Shown here in pieces: positions 25,773 through 34,738 of a DNA stretch of 64,000 nucleotides. The DNA comes from Herbaspirillum frisingense GSF30. Lineage in GTDB: Bacteria; Pseudomonadota; Gammaproteobacteria; Burkholderiales; Burkholderiaceae_D. Within the stretch, counting starts at the first letter, position 1. Every line of letters starts with the position of its first letter. Location: positions 25,898-89,897 of the forward strand of contig NZ_AEEC02000021.1 in assembly GCF_000300975.2 (NCBI RefSeq), written 5' to 3'. The notes beneath the pieces were generated by a model. It was not told the origin of the DNA, ran no database searches, and was given only the letters and a program-made list of their open reading frames with translations. Both the position numbers and the translations under genes were made by a program.

Positions 25773-26153
25773 TCAGGCACGGGCGGCGATGACGAACAGG
25801 GCGATCACGCTCAGGTAGCCGACCGCCCAGACCGCCGAGCGGGCCGAGGGTTTGTCGTTCAGGTAGAACAGGGTATAGAGCAGGCGGGCGGCGATGAAGA
25901 CCACGCTGGCGATGTCGATCTGGCCCTGGGCGGCACCGGCCTGCTGCGCCACCAGCACGGCGGCGGCGAAGAAGGGGAAGGCCTCGAAGTGGTTGCGGTG
26001 GGCGTAGTCGGCGCGGCGACGCACACCGGTCTGCTGGTCCAGCCAGGCACGCGGTTCGGCGTTGTCGAAGTCCTTGCGACCGCGCTTGGCCACCGCGATG
26101 GTGAACACCGGCATCAGGCCGGCGATCAGGATGCACCAGTTGGACAGGGTCAT
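25773..26153 (-). CDS. MAPEG family membrane protein
   Basis: 126 residues with four hydrophobic segments. The family pattern is clear: an N-terminal span, RADYAHRNHFEAFPFFAAAVL (the conserved N-x-x-E-x-x-P segment), then AARLLYTLFYL and a last span. MAPEG proteins include glutathione-dependent transferases, but most bacterial members have no defined substrate. It lies between the YpfJ-type peptidase gene and a small unknown, all on the minus strand. Confidence 0.85.
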   Translation of the reverse strand: MTLSNWCILIAGLMPVFTIAVAKRGRKDFDNAEPRAWLDQQTGVRRRADYAHRNHFEAFPFFAAAVLVAQQAGAAQGQIDIASVVFIAARLLYTLFYLNDKPSARSAVWAVGYLSVIALFVIAARA

Positions 26154-26238
26154 GGGTTCAGTCTCCTTGTTGGGTTGTCGTGTTCGATGTTGCGTTCGAT
26201 GTCGGGTATGGCGCGCCCAACGTGGGCTCAGGATGGGT

Positions 26239-27120
26239 TCATAGCTCCTTGGCCGCGAAGGTATTGCAGGCGCTGACCTTGCCTTCGTTGATGCCGCGCT
26301 TGAACCAGGTCACGCGCTGGGCCGAACTGCCGTGGGTGAAGGAGTCCGGCACCACCACGCCGCGCGCCTGGCGCTGCAGGGCGTCGTCGCCGATGGCGGA
26401 GGCGGCGTGCAGGGCGTCTTCGATATCCCCTTCTTCCAGGATGTGACGTGCCTGGTTGGCGTGGAAGGCCCAGACCCCGGCGAAGCAGTCGGCCTGCAGT
26501 TCCAGTCGCACCGACATGGCATTGGCCTGCTTTTCGCTGGCATTGCGGCGGGCCGCATCGACCTTGTCGGAGATGCCCATCAGGTGTTGCACGTGGTGGC
26601 CGACTTCATGGGCGATCACATAGGCCTGGGCGAAGTTGCCGGAGACCTTGAAACGCTGCTTCATCAGTTCATAGAAGGACAGGTCGATGTAGACCTTCTG
26701 GTCGCCCGGGCAATAGAAGGGACCGGTGGCGGTCTGGCCGGTGCCGCAGGCGGTCGGCGTGCTGCCGGAAAACAGCACCAGCTTGGGCCGCGCATACTGC
26801 TTGCCGTTGGCGGCGAAGATCTGGCCCCAGGTGTCTTCGGTGTCGGCCAGGACGGTGGAAACGAAGCGCGCCATCTGGTCGTTGGGCGAGGGTTTGTGGG
26901 CCGGTGCCTGTTGCTGTACCGGTACCGGGCCGTCCCCGCCGGAGAGCAGGTTGAGCATGGTCAGCGGGTTGATGCCCAGGAAGTACGACGCCACCAGTGC
27001 CACGGCCACGGTGCCCAGGCCGATGGAGCGGCCGCCGAAGCCAAAGCCGCCCCCTCCGCCGCCACCTTCACCACGACGGTCTTCCACGTTGTCGCTTTCG
27101 CGATTGCCTTCCCATTTCAT
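26239..27120 (-). CDS. ypfJ: neutral zinc metallopeptidase, YpfJ/KPN_00388 family
   Basis: 293 residues from the ATG at 27120. MKWEGNRESDNVEDRRG is the typical start, then a Gly-rich linker, one transmembrane segment (about 35-55), and a periplasmic catalytic domain with AYVIAHEVGHHVQHLMG (HExxH zinc motif) and ELQADCFAGVWAF (third ligand region). VVPDSFTHGSSAQRV near the end is conserved. The substrate is unknown. An apparent 112-codon upstream extension is Ala-rich chance reading and is rejected. Confidence 0.9.
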   Translation of the reverse strand: MKWEGNRESDNVEDRRGEGGGGGGGFGFGGRSIGLGTVAVALVASYFLGINPLTMLNLLSGGDGPVPVQQQAPAHKPSPNDQMARFVSTVLADTEDTWGQIFAANGKQYARPKLVLFSGSTPTACGTGQTATGPFYCPGDQKVYIDLSFYELMKQRFKVSGNFAQAYVIAHEVGHHVQHLMGISDKVDAARRNASEKQANAMSVRLELQADCFAGVWAFHANQARHILEEGDIEDALHAASAIGDDALQRQARGVVVPDSFTHGSSAQRVTWFKRGINEGKVSACNTFAAKEL

Positions 27121-27476
27121 GATTCGTTCCTCTGCGGGCCTGTCTGCAATGCCCGGATTGTAATGGATGACATGGGGTGCCGGCTTGTCGGACGTTGTCT
27201 GACGGGGCCGGGAGGGTTCCGTCCGATTCCGCCCGATGAGCTGTCGAGGTATCGTGCAAAAAGGCGCAGGCTGGATGTCGGATGACTGGATGCAGGGACG
27301 CCCGCTTGGCGCGCTCGGCATTCGGTGCCACACTGGCTGCCTTGATCGCTGCATCGTCAGCGGCATTTCTGGCTGCACCCATCGCTCCACGCAACGCTGC
27401 ATTGCCCGCTGTACTGCTGGCTGCACTGCTGGCAGCACCCCGTCCGCAACAAGCACAACAACACTGGAGGCGACAC
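27121..27476. other. divergent promoter region between ypfJ and fadE, with degenerate GCTG-rich repeats
   Basis: 356 bases with no convincing gene. From about 27330 to 27440 the sequence is an imperfect repetition of GCTGCA/GCTGC-type units. This leaves all frames open and creates Ala-rich readings in frame with fadE and antisense to it. Promoters for both flanking genes must lie here, but none stands out. Confidence 0.5.
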
Positions 27477-29939
27477 ATGATCATCTGGCTCATTGTTTTC
27501 ATTGCAAGCGCATTGGCGCTGATGATGGCGCGTGCCAGCGCCTGGGTCTGGCTGGCGGCCGAGGCGGCCCTGATCTTCCTGGGCGGCGCCGCGCTCGATA
27601 TCGACTGGCCGGTGCGGGTGCTGCTGGCGATCCTGTTGTTTACGCCGACCCTGGTGGTGGCGATCCGCTCGGTGCGGCAGTCGCTGATCACGCGGCCGGC
27701 GCTGGACACGTTCGCCATGATGGCGCCGCGCATGTCCGACACCGAACGCGATGCCATCGAGGCCGGCACCACCTGGTGGGATGCCGAGCTGTTCTCCGGC
27801 AAACCGGACTGGGAGCGCCTGTTTGCGCTGCCGGCGCCGCGCCTGACACCGGAGGAGCAGGCTTTCCTCGATCACGAGGTCGAGCAGCTGTGCGCCATGG
27901 TCAGCGACTGGGACACCAGCGTGAAGACCCAGGACCTGCCGCAGCAGGCCTGGAAATTCATCAAGGAGCGCGGCTTCCTGGGCATGATCATTCCGCGCCA
28001 GTACGGCGGCAAGGAGTTCTCGGCCTACATGCATTCGCAGGTGGTGATGAAACTGGCCTCGCGCAGTTCGGCTGCGGCCATCGCGGTGATGGTGCCCAAT
28101 TCGCTGGGGCCGGCCGAATTGCTGCTGCATTACGGCACCGAGGCGCAGAAGGATCACTACCTGCCGCGCCTGGCACGGGGACAGGAGATTCCCTGCTTCG
28201 CACTCACCAGTCCCTATGCGGGTTCGGATGCGGCGGCCATTCCGGATATCGGCATCGTCTGCAAGGGCCGGTATGAGGGACGCGAGACGCTGGGCTTCCG
28301 GGTCACCTGGAGCAAGCGCTACATCACCCTGGCGCCGGTGGCCACCGTGCTGGGCCTGGCCTTCCGGGCGCGCGATCCGCATGGCCTGCTGGGCTATGCG
28401 ATGGAGCCCGGCATCACCTGCGCGCTGATCCCCACCGACCATCCAGGGGTGGTCACCGGTCGTCGACACTGGCCGCTCAATGCGGTGTTCCAGAATGGTC
28501 CGACCGAGGGGACCGATGTCTTCATCCCGATGGATTGGGTGATCGGCGGCGTGGCCCAGGTCGGACGCGGCTGGCGCATGCTGATGGAATGCCTGGCCGC
28601 GGGGCGGGCGATTTCGCTGCCGTCGTCCAGCGTCGGTTTTTCCAAGATGGCGGTGCGCGGTACCAGTGCCTATGCCGCCATGCGGCGCCAGTTCAAGATC
28701 GAGATCGGCAAGTTCGAGGGCGTGCAGGAAGCGCTGGCGCGCATGGGCGGGCATCTCTACATGATGGATGCCACGCGCCGCCTGTCGGCACTGGCGGTGG
28801 ATGCGGGCGAGAAGCCGTCGGTGATCTCGGCCATCTCCAAGTACCACGTCACCGAGCGCGGGCGCATGGTGGTCAATGACGGCATGGACGTGATCGGTGG
28901 CAAGGGCATCTGCATGGGGCCGGGCAATTTCCTGGCGCGGGTGTACCAGCAGATTCCGATCGCCATCACGGTAGAGGGCGCCAATATCTTGACGCGCTGC
29001 CTGATCATCTTCGGCCAGGGGGCGATCCGTTGCCATCCCTATGTGCTGCAGGAGCTGGCTGCGGCCTCGGAGGAGGATCGCGAACGCGCGGTGCAGGCCT
29101 TCGACCGCGTGCTGTTCGCGCACCTGTCCTTCGCGGCGGCCAATGCGGCGCGCAGCCTGGTGGGTGGCATCAGCGGCGGCTGGCTGTTGCCGGCACCGTC
29201 CCAGGCGGCGCATGCCACGCGCCGCTACTACCGCGCCGTGGTCCACCTGTCCTCGGCCTTCGCCTTGCTCACCGATGTCAGCATGGCCGTGCTGGGCGGT
29301 ACGCTCAAGTTCCGTGAACGTATCTCGGCGCGGCTGGGGGATGTGCTCTCGCAGTTGTACCTGGTGTCGGCGGTGTTGAAACGCTTCGAGGACGAAGGTC
29401 GTCAGGAAGCTGACCAGGCCTACGTCGACTGGTCGGTGCAGGATGCCCTGAACCGGGCGCAGGAAGCCATCGTCGAGACCTTGCACAATTTCCCCAACCG
29501 GCCCGTGGCGTTGCTGCTGCGGGTGCTGATCTTCCCGCTGGGACTGCCTTATCGCAAGCCATCGGACCTGCTCGGCACCCTGGTGGCCAAGGCCATGCAG
29601 ACCCCGGGCGCAAGCCGCGACCGGCTGGTGGCCGATACCTATGTGCCCGGCGAAGGTGACCCGCTGGCCTGCGGCGAACTGGCCTTTGCACTGGCGCCGG
29701 TGGTGCAGCAACTGGAGCAGCGGCTCAAGCCGGAGATCAAGGAAGAGCGGCTGCCGCCGATGCCGCAGAGCCTGCGCGAACTGCCGGCCTGGAGTGCGCT
29801 GGTCTTGCAGCGCGGTCTGATCTCGCAGCAGGAGAAGGAAGTGCTGGATGCCTTCGCCCACTATGGGGACCTCAGCGTGCAGGTGGACGATTTTGCGGCC
29901 GACTTCGACCGGGCCGAGAACATGGCAGAGGTTTCCTAG
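27477..29939 (+). CDS. fadE: acyl-CoA dehydrogenase, FadE type
   Basis: 820 residues from the ATG at 27477, which follows GGAGG at the right distance; 65 upstream codons are rejected. Two hydrophobic N-terminal segments (1-30 and 35-65) anchor it to the inner membrane, as in E. coli FadE (814 residues). The core has the FAD-dependent acyl-CoA dehydrogenase fold: FALTSPYAGSDAA, VTWSKRYITLAPVA, GPTEGTDVFIP and GKGICMGPGNFLARVYQ. A DUF1974-like C-terminal half follows. It does the first step of fatty-acid beta-oxidation. No FadR-type site was identified. Confidence 0.95.
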   Translation: MIIWLIVFIASALALMMARASAWVWLAAEAALIFLGGAALDIDWPVRVLLAILLFTPTLVVAIRSVRQSLITRPALDTFAMMAPRMSDTERDAIEAGTTWWDAELFSGKPDWERLFALPAPRLTPEEQAFLDHEVEQLCAMVSDWDTSVKTQDLPQQAWKFIKERGFLGMIIPRQYGGKEFSAYMHSQVVMKLASRSSAAAIAVMVPNSLGPAELLLHYGTEAQKDHYLPRLARGQEIPCFALTSPYAGSDAAAIPDIGIVCKGRYEGRETLGFRVTWSKRYITLAPVATVLGLAFRARDPHGLLGYAMEPGITCALIPTDHPGVVTGRRHWPLNAVFQNGPTEGTDVFIPMDWVIGGVAQVGRGWRMLMECLAAGRAISLPSSSVGFSKMAVRGTSAYAAMRRQFKIEIGKFEGVQEALARMGGHLYMMDATRRLSALAVDAGEKPSVISAISKYHVTERGRMVVNDGMDVIGGKGICMGPGNFLARVYQQIPIAITVEGANILTRCLIIFGQGAIRCHPYVLQELAAASEEDRERAVQAFDRVLFAHLSFAAANAARSLVGGISGGWLLPAPSQAAHATRRYYRAVVHLSSAFALLTDVSMAVLGGTLKFRERISARLGDVLSQLYLVSAVLKRFEDEGRQEADQAYVDWSVQDALNRAQEAIVETLHNFPNRPVALLLRVLIFPLGLPYRKPSDLLGTLVAKAMQTPGASRDRLVADTYVPGEGDPLACGELAFALAPVVQQLEQRLKPEIKEERLPPMPQSLRELPAWSALVLQRGLISQQEKEVLDAFAHYGDLSVQVDDFAADFDRAENMAEVS

Positions 29940-29982
29940 TTCGCGTAAGCTGCCGGCTCCGGATACAGCCACAGGATGAACC

Positions 29983-30483
29983 ATGACCCGACAGCCCCGC
30001 ATCTACCTCGCCGGTCCCGATGTCTTCGCGCGCGACTATGCCGCGCACAAGACGCGCATCAAGCAATGGTGCGGCGAGCTGGGCTTGCTGGCCTTGTGCC
30101 CGGGCGATGACGAGGTGCAGGGCGAGAGCAAGTCCGAGATCGCCCGGCGCATCTACGAAATCAACGTAGCCCTGATCGAGTCGGCCGATGCCGTGGTGGC
30201 CAACGTGCGCGACTTTCGCGGCCACGAGCCGGATTCGGGCACGGTCTTCGAGATCGGCTACGCGGTCGGGCGTGGCAAGAAGGTGTGGTGCTACAACACG
30301 CCGGTGCAGGATCTGCTGGCGCAGGTGCCGCAGGGCGAGCCCGGTTACTGTCGCGAGGACATGCAGATCGAGGACTTCGGCCTGCCGCGCAACCTCATGC
30401 TGGCGCATGCCGCCGAACTGGTGCAGGGTGACCTGCGCGCCTGCCTGGAGCAGGTGGCGCGCTGGCATGCGGGACGGCGCTGA
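29983..30483 (+). CDS. nucleoside 2-deoxyribosyltransferase
   Basis: 166 residues. RIYLAGPDVF at the start, ADAVVANVRDFRGHEPDSGTVFEIGYAVGRGKKVW in the middle: the family's GPxVF phosphate/base loop, the Asp pair, and the Glu nucleophile in SGTVFEIGYA. These enzymes exchange or release bases from deoxynucleosides or nucleotides and serve in salvage or sanitation. It starts 43 bases after fadE on the same strand. Substrate choice is not predictable here. Confidence 0.88.
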   Translation: MTRQPRIYLAGPDVFARDYAAHKTRIKQWCGELGLLALCPGDDEVQGESKSEIARRIYEINVALIESADAVVANVRDFRGHEPDSGTVFEIGYAVGRGKKVWCYNTPVQDLLAQVPQGEPGYCREDMQIEDFGLPRNLMLAHAAELVQGDLRACLEQVARWHAGRR

Positions 30484-30499
30484 GCCCGTCTGCGCGACA

Positions 30500-31084
30500 T
30501 CATTGCAGGGGTACTCGCCCCATCAGATAGAACTCTTCATTGGGACGCATGCTGGTCACGTTGGCCAGCCGGTTGGACATGCCGAAGAAGGCCGCGATGG
30601 CCGCGATGTCCCAGGCTTCCTCCTCTCCCCAGCCCTGTTCCCCGAGCAGGGCGAAATCCTCTTCGTTGACCGCCCAGGCGCTGGCCGAGACCTTCATGGC
30701 GAAATCCAGCATGGCCTTTTGCCGCGGGCTGATGTCGGCCTTGCGGTAATTGATCGCGACCTGGTCGGCCAGCAAGGGGTCCTTGGCGCGGATGCGCAGG
30801 ATCGCACCATGCGCCACCACGCAGTACTGGCATTGGTTGGCATTGCTGGTGGCGACCACGATCATCTCGCGCTCGGCCTTGGTGAGCTTGCCGGGCTTGT
30901 CCATCAAGGCATCGTGATAGGCGAAGAAGGCGCGGAATTCGTCCGGGCGGTGCGCCAGGACCAGGAAGACGTTGGGGATGAATCCTGACTTCTCCTGCAC
31001 TGTCAGGATGCGCTGGCGGATGTCCTCGGGAAGCTCGTCGAGTTCGGGAATGGGAAAGCGGCCGATGGGGGCGGTCGGGGTCAT
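30500..31084 (-). CDS. carboxymuconolactone decarboxylase / AhpD-like (peroxidase-related) protein
   Basis: 194 residues from the ATG at 31084 with a GGAG ribosome site; a longer reading of 25 codons is unlikely. The AhpD-type redox centre is NANQCQYCVVAHGA (CxxC followed by His three residues on), preceded by KAEREMIVVATS. Such proteins act as alkylhydroperoxidase-type reductants in the uncharacterised-peroxidase-related group. It is convergent with the deoxyribosyltransferase gene and divergent from the YqjI-like regulator, sharing a 247-base intergenic region with it. Confidence 0.85.
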   Translation of the reverse strand: MTPTAPIGRFPIPELDELPEDIRQRILTVQEKSGFIPNVFLVLAHRPDEFRAFFAYHDALMDKPGKLTKAEREMIVVATSNANQCQYCVVAHGAILRIRAKDPLLADQVAINYRKADISPRQKAMLDFAMKVSASAWAVNEEDFALLGEQGWGEEEAWDIAAIAAFFGMSNRLANVTSMRPNEEFYLMGRVPLQ

Positions 31085-31225
31085 GGGGTCTCCTGTTGTC
31101 GTGGTATGCAGGGCAGTGGCTGCCCCGGAGAGAACATAGCACTTCTTCCGGTCGTTCAATGTCGCCAGCCTGACGGTGAAGCCTTTTGCTTCATGTGTTG
31201 ATCAAATGCAATGAAAAATATGATT

Positions 31226-31264
31226 AAGATATATCTTGAAATATTCAAAATAAAGATATATCTT
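31226..31264. promoter_or_regulatory. twin operator palindromes upstream of the YqjI-like regulator
   Basis: Two identical perfect 12-base palindromes, AAGATATATCTT, lie at 31226-31237 and 31253-31264, 27 bases centre to centre, in an A+T-rich stretch 68 bases before the regulator start. Related PadR regulators of the YqjI group bind TATA-rich inverted repeats in their own promoters, so autoregulation is likely. The divergent AhpD-like gene could be a second target. Confidence 0.75.
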
Positions 31265-31331
31265 GGCTATATCGATCGACACGCAGCGTGCGTCAGTCGC
31301 TGCCTTAGCAAACCGACAAGAAGGAAACACC

Positions 31332-31958
31332 ATGTTCAAGCATCTATTCGGCCACCACGGCCAGCCGGGCCACGGCCCCATGCACCAGCGCCACGACCGT
31401 CCGCACCATGGCGGCGGCCTGTTTGATGAAGAGGGCCATCGCGGCCACCACGGGCCGCGTGGCCGCGAGGGAGGCGGCGGGGGCGGTCGCGGTGCGCGCA
31501 TGTTCGAGCAGGGCGCATTGCGCATCGTGATGCTGCACCTGTTGCAGGAAAAGCCGCGCCACGGCTACGACATGATCAAGGCCATCGAGCAGCTGGTGGG
31601 CGGTGGCTACAGCCCCAGCCCGGGCGTGATCTACCCGACCCTGACCCTGCTGGAAGAAATGGGCCATGCCTCGGTACAGGGCGAAGAGGGCGGCAAGAAG
31701 CTCTACACCATCAGCGCCGAGGGCCGTGCGCATCTGGAAGAGAAGGAAAACGCCGAGATACTGCAGCAGGTGCTGCGCAAGTTCGAACTGCGCCGCCAGG
31801 AACGTCCGGATGCCGATTCGCCGGAACTGCGCCGGGCGGTCCAGAACTTCCGCATGGCGCTGCATACGCGCCTGGCCAAGGGCAAGCTGGAGCAGGAAGA
31901 ACTGCATGCCATCATCGACATCATCGATCGCGCCGCCGTGGCGGTGGAGCGGGCCTGA
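31332..31958 (+). CDS. yqjI: PadR-family transcriptional regulator, YqjI-like, His-rich
   Basis: 208 residues from the ATG at 31332, preceded by AAGGAAA. The first 41 residues carry 11 His (for example GHHGQPGHGPMHQRH), then a Gly-Arg linker. The PadR winged helix reads LRIVMLHLLQEKPRHGYDMIKAIEQL and YSPSPGVIYPTLTLLEEMG, then EGGKKLYTISAEG. The layout matches E. coli YqjI, a nickel-responsive repressor of a ferric-siderophore reductase gene, so metal sensing is probable. A DUF3861 gene follows 29 bases on. No yqjH-type reductase is in the window. Confidence 0.85.
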   Translation: MFKHLFGHHGQPGHGPMHQRHDRPHHGGGLFDEEGHRGHHGPRGREGGGGGGRGARMFEQGALRIVMLHLLQEKPRHGYDMIKAIEQLVGGGYSPSPGVIYPTLTLLEEMGHASVQGEEGGKKLYTISAEGRAHLEEKENAEILQQVLRKFELRRQERPDADSPELRRAVQNFRMALHTRLAKGKLEQEELHAIIDIIDRAAVAVERA

Positions 31959-31987
31959 GCCCCAAAGAAGCAAGCAAGGAGAGCAAC

Positions 31988-32290
31988 ATGAAGGAACATC
32001 GCTACCGCATCACCCTGGAACACCTGGCCACGGCGTCGGAAGGACAGACGCTGCATGAGCCCATCAGCTTCGAGGCCGGCAATCATGACGATATCTTCAG
32101 TATCGTTGGTCGCCTGCGCGGCAATGGCCAGTTCGACAGCGATACCAGCGCGCAGCTGGCGCTGGGGCTGAAACTGTTTTCGGAGGTGATGCTGAAGAAC
32201 CGCAAGCATCCCCTGTTCGAAGAAATACAACCGGCCCTGCGCGACTTCATCATGAAGCTCAAGGCGCAGGGCAAGGCCGCCGCAGAATAA
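31988..32290 (+). CDS. DUF3861 family protein
   Basis: 100 residues filling the DUF3861 family: HRYRITLEHL at the start, FEAGNHDDIFSIVGRL in the centre, and ALGLKLFSEVMLKNRKHPLFEE toward the end. It is soluble with no signal peptide. It has an AAGGAG ribosome site and lies 29 bases after the YqjI-like regulator, probably in the same transcript. Function unknown; metal-linked regulation would be expected from its position. Confidence 0.8.
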   Translation: MKEHRYRITLEHLATASEGQTLHEPISFEAGNHDDIFSIVGRLRGNGQFDSDTSAQLALGLKLFSEVMLKNRKHPLFEEIQPALRDFIMKLKAQGKAAAE

Positions 32291-32311
32291 AGCGGCCAGC
32301 CGACGGCGCCC

Positions 32312-33748
32312 TTACTGGTTGGCCGGCGCGATCATTTCAGCGTAGTCGTAGAGCGCACCCAGGATGTCCTGGGTGCGCTCGTCGTCTGCCTGCTCCTGCA
32401 ACTGGTCGATCTGTTCGAACAACTGGGCGATGGTGCGCGCGCCACCGGCGCCTTCGAACAGGCGGGCAGCGCGATGCTCTTCCCAGTGCTGGGCTTCGTC
32501 GGGACGCAGGGTCTCGGGGAAGTTGCGGGCGCGATAGCGGAACAGGATTTCGTTGAGGCGCATATCGTCGAAGGACATGCTGGCCTCGGCCAGGGCGGCT
32601 GGAGCCAGGGCGCGCAGTTGCGTCAGCTGGCGCCGGTCACCGTTGCCGATGAAGCCGCCGTAGAGGTCTTCATCGACGTCGGGTCGGTCTTCGCCCTCGC
32701 GCTGGTAGACCTGGCGCCACAGTGACGACAGGTCGGGCAGGGCGGCCGCGTGTTCGGCATGGCGCAGCGCGGTGTCGACGTCGATGCCCAGGGCGGCGGC
32801 GCGCTCGGCGCTGAGGGTCTTGAGGCTGCCCACCACCATGGGTGACTTGTTCAGGTGGATGCTCTTGACCGGCAGGCGCTCTACGCCCTCCGGCAGGTCA
32901 TCGCGCCGGGTGAACATGCGTGTGCGCACGGTGGCCGCGTCGAGGCTGGCCAGTTCGGCGGGGTCGTAGCCGAGGTCCCAGGCGATCACTTCGTTCTTGT
33001 TGGTGGGGTGCATGCCCAGCGGCCACATCAGCGCCAGGCAGCCCTGCGCCACCGGGAACATGCCGGAGACGTGCAGGAAGGGCTTGGCCGCCGGCAGGCC
33101 GATTTCGGCGGCGGCCTTTTCCTTCTTGTGCAGGGCCAGGGCGAAGTCGAACAGGCGCGGGTTGTGCTGGCGGATCAGGCGCGCCAGCGCGATGGTGGCG
33201 CGCACGTCGGAGAGGGCATCGTGGGCGGCTTCGTGCAGCAGGCCATTGGCCTTGGAGAGATGTTCCAGCTTGAAGCTGACGCTGCCGTCTTCCTTGGTCG
33301 GCCACTGGATGCCGTCGGGGCGCAGGGCATAGGTCAGGCGCACCACATCCAGCAGGTCCCAGCGGCCGCAGCCGTTGGCCCATTCGCGGGCATAGGGATC
33401 GATCAGGTTGCGCCAGAACATGAAGCGGGTGACTTCGTCGTCGAAGCGGATGGTGTTGTAGCCCACGCCGATGGTGCCGGGCTCGCCCAGGGCCTGCTCG
33501 ATCTGCGCGGCGAATGCGTGTTCGGGGATGCCGTTTTCCAGGCAGTGCTGCGGCGTGATGCCGGTGATCAGGCAGGACACCGGGTCGGGCAGGTAGTCCG
33601 GCGCCGGCTTGCAATAGATCATGATGGGTTCGCCGATCTCGTTGAGTTCGGCGTCGGTGCGCACGGCGGCGAACTGCGCAGGACGGTCACGGCGCGGCAC
33701 GGCGCCAAAGGTTTCGTAGTCGTGCCAGAGGAAGGTGTGATTGGACAT
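32312..33748 (-). CDS. sbcB: exodeoxyribonuclease I
   Basis: 478 residues. The DEDDh exonuclease domain starts at once with FLWHDYETFGA (first two acidic ligands) and continues with ITPQHCLENGIPEHAF, GYNTIRFDDEV and HDALSDVRATIALARLI (His and last Asp). SH3-like and helical C-terminal domains follow, with the family's length. It degrades single-stranded DNA from the 3' end in recombination and repair. It is convergent with the DUF3861 gene. Confidence 0.95.
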   Translation of the reverse strand: MSNHTFLWHDYETFGAVPRRDRPAQFAAVRTDAELNEIGEPIMIYCKPAPDYLPDPVSCLITGITPQHCLENGIPEHAFAAQIEQALGEPGTIGVGYNTIRFDDEVTRFMFWRNLIDPYAREWANGCGRWDLLDVVRLTYALRPDGIQWPTKEDGSVSFKLEHLSKANGLLHEAAHDALSDVRATIALARLIRQHNPRLFDFALALHKKEKAAAEIGLPAAKPFLHVSGMFPVAQGCLALMWPLGMHPTNKNEVIAWDLGYDPAELASLDAATVRTRMFTRRDDLPEGVERLPVKSIHLNKSPMVVGSLKTLSAERAAALGIDVDTALRHAEHAAALPDLSSLWRQVYQREGEDRPDVDEDLYGGFIGNGDRRQLTQLRALAPAALAEASMSFDDMRLNEILFRYRARNFPETLRPDEAQHWEEHRAARLFEGAGGARTIAQLFEQIDQLQEQADDERTQDILGALYDYAEMIAPANQ

Positions 33749-33873
33749 CGCGGCGGGCTTCTATGGGAATCGCGCGATTATAGAGCCTTGTGGCCTGCGC
33801 GCCGTGATCAGTGCGCAGGCCGGCGGGATTGCCGAGGCTTTCTCGATCGATGCCGAGGGCCTGGATGGCGGCG

Positions 33874-34452
33874 TTACTGCAAGGCTGGCGTATCGCGCTT
33901 GAGCACCTTGCGCAGCAGATCCTGCAGGGTGCCGCTGCGCAGGGGCAGGTTGCCACCGGCGTACTGGATGTTGTCGATCACCCAGCCGCGGGCGTCGCGG
34001 GAGAGGGTCAGGCGGTCGGTCCATTTGGCCGGGGATTGCAGCTTGGCATCGCTGAAGATCAGTTCCACCGTGCAGGTTGCTTCACGTTCCTGGGCTTCGC
34101 ACTGAACCACTCGGAAGGTCGAGGCGCCATTCGGGTTGCCGGTGAACAGGTCGCCCTGTACCAGGGGCGGCAGCGGCTCGGCATCGGGATCGGCGGCCAG
34201 GTCGGCGGCCGCCTGGGCGGTGCGGGCTTCCTGGGCGACCGAGACATCCTTGAGCAGGTCGAACAGCGACACCGACAGGAAGCTGCGGAAGGTGATCAGT
34301 TCCTGCAGGGTCAGCGCGCCAACGGGCCTGGCCGAGGCGTGGGCCTGGTAGAACTCCGTGACCAATTCCTTGGCTTTGCCGTCTTCATTGGCCGTGCACG
34401 CTGCCAGCAAGAGGCTGGCGGCGGCGAAGAGTGTCGTACCGATCCGCTTCAA
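33874..34452 (-). CDS. lipoprotein, paralogue of the 34739-35365 product
   Basis: 192 residues from a TTG at 34452 with AGGGAG eight bases upstream; this places a normal signal peptide (KRIGTTLFAAASLLLAAC) directly at the start, with lipobox LAAC. A longer reading from 34497 has an unlikely basic leader. The mature part shares with its neighbour VxxFYxxH, VQGDLFTxxxxGAxxFxVxxC, W-x-DxxxL-x-R-x-x-x-x-W-x-IDxIxY. This resembles DUF3828-type envelope lipoproteins, but the family call is tentative. Function unknown. Confidence 0.65.
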   Translation of the reverse strand: MKRIGTTLFAAASLLLAACTANEDGKAKELVTEFYQAHASARPVGALTLQELITFRSFLSVSLFDLLKDVSVAQEARTAQAAADLAADPDAEPLPPLVQGDLFTGNPNGASTFRVVQCEAQEREATCTVELIFSDAKLQSPAKWTDRLTLSRDARGWVIDNIQYAGGNLPLRSGTLQDLLRKVLKRDTPALQ

Positions 34453-34738
34453 TCTGATTCTCCCTGTGCCGTGGTCGCGTGCATGGTAGAGGGGCATGCG
34501 GCCGACGGCCTGTTGATCTGTTATTTCGTTATTACCTTGTCATCAGTGGAATGTGAACGATTGCGTGAGCAGATCGACAAGCATTCCCGGTGGCAAGCTT
34601 ACGCCTCCCGGCTCGGCAGGAAGGCCCGAAATACATCGCCAAAAGGCCGCCAATTCGCTGCAAATGCTGTGTCAAAGCGGGCTGGCGAGGCGTGCCGGCT
34701 CGCTCTGGAGCGGGTGCCACGTTTGTTGCGGCGACGCC

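Noticed and set aside
27357..30002. 881-codon minus-strand open frame
   Set aside because: Antisense of fadE, kept open by G+C bias and the GCTG-rich tract.
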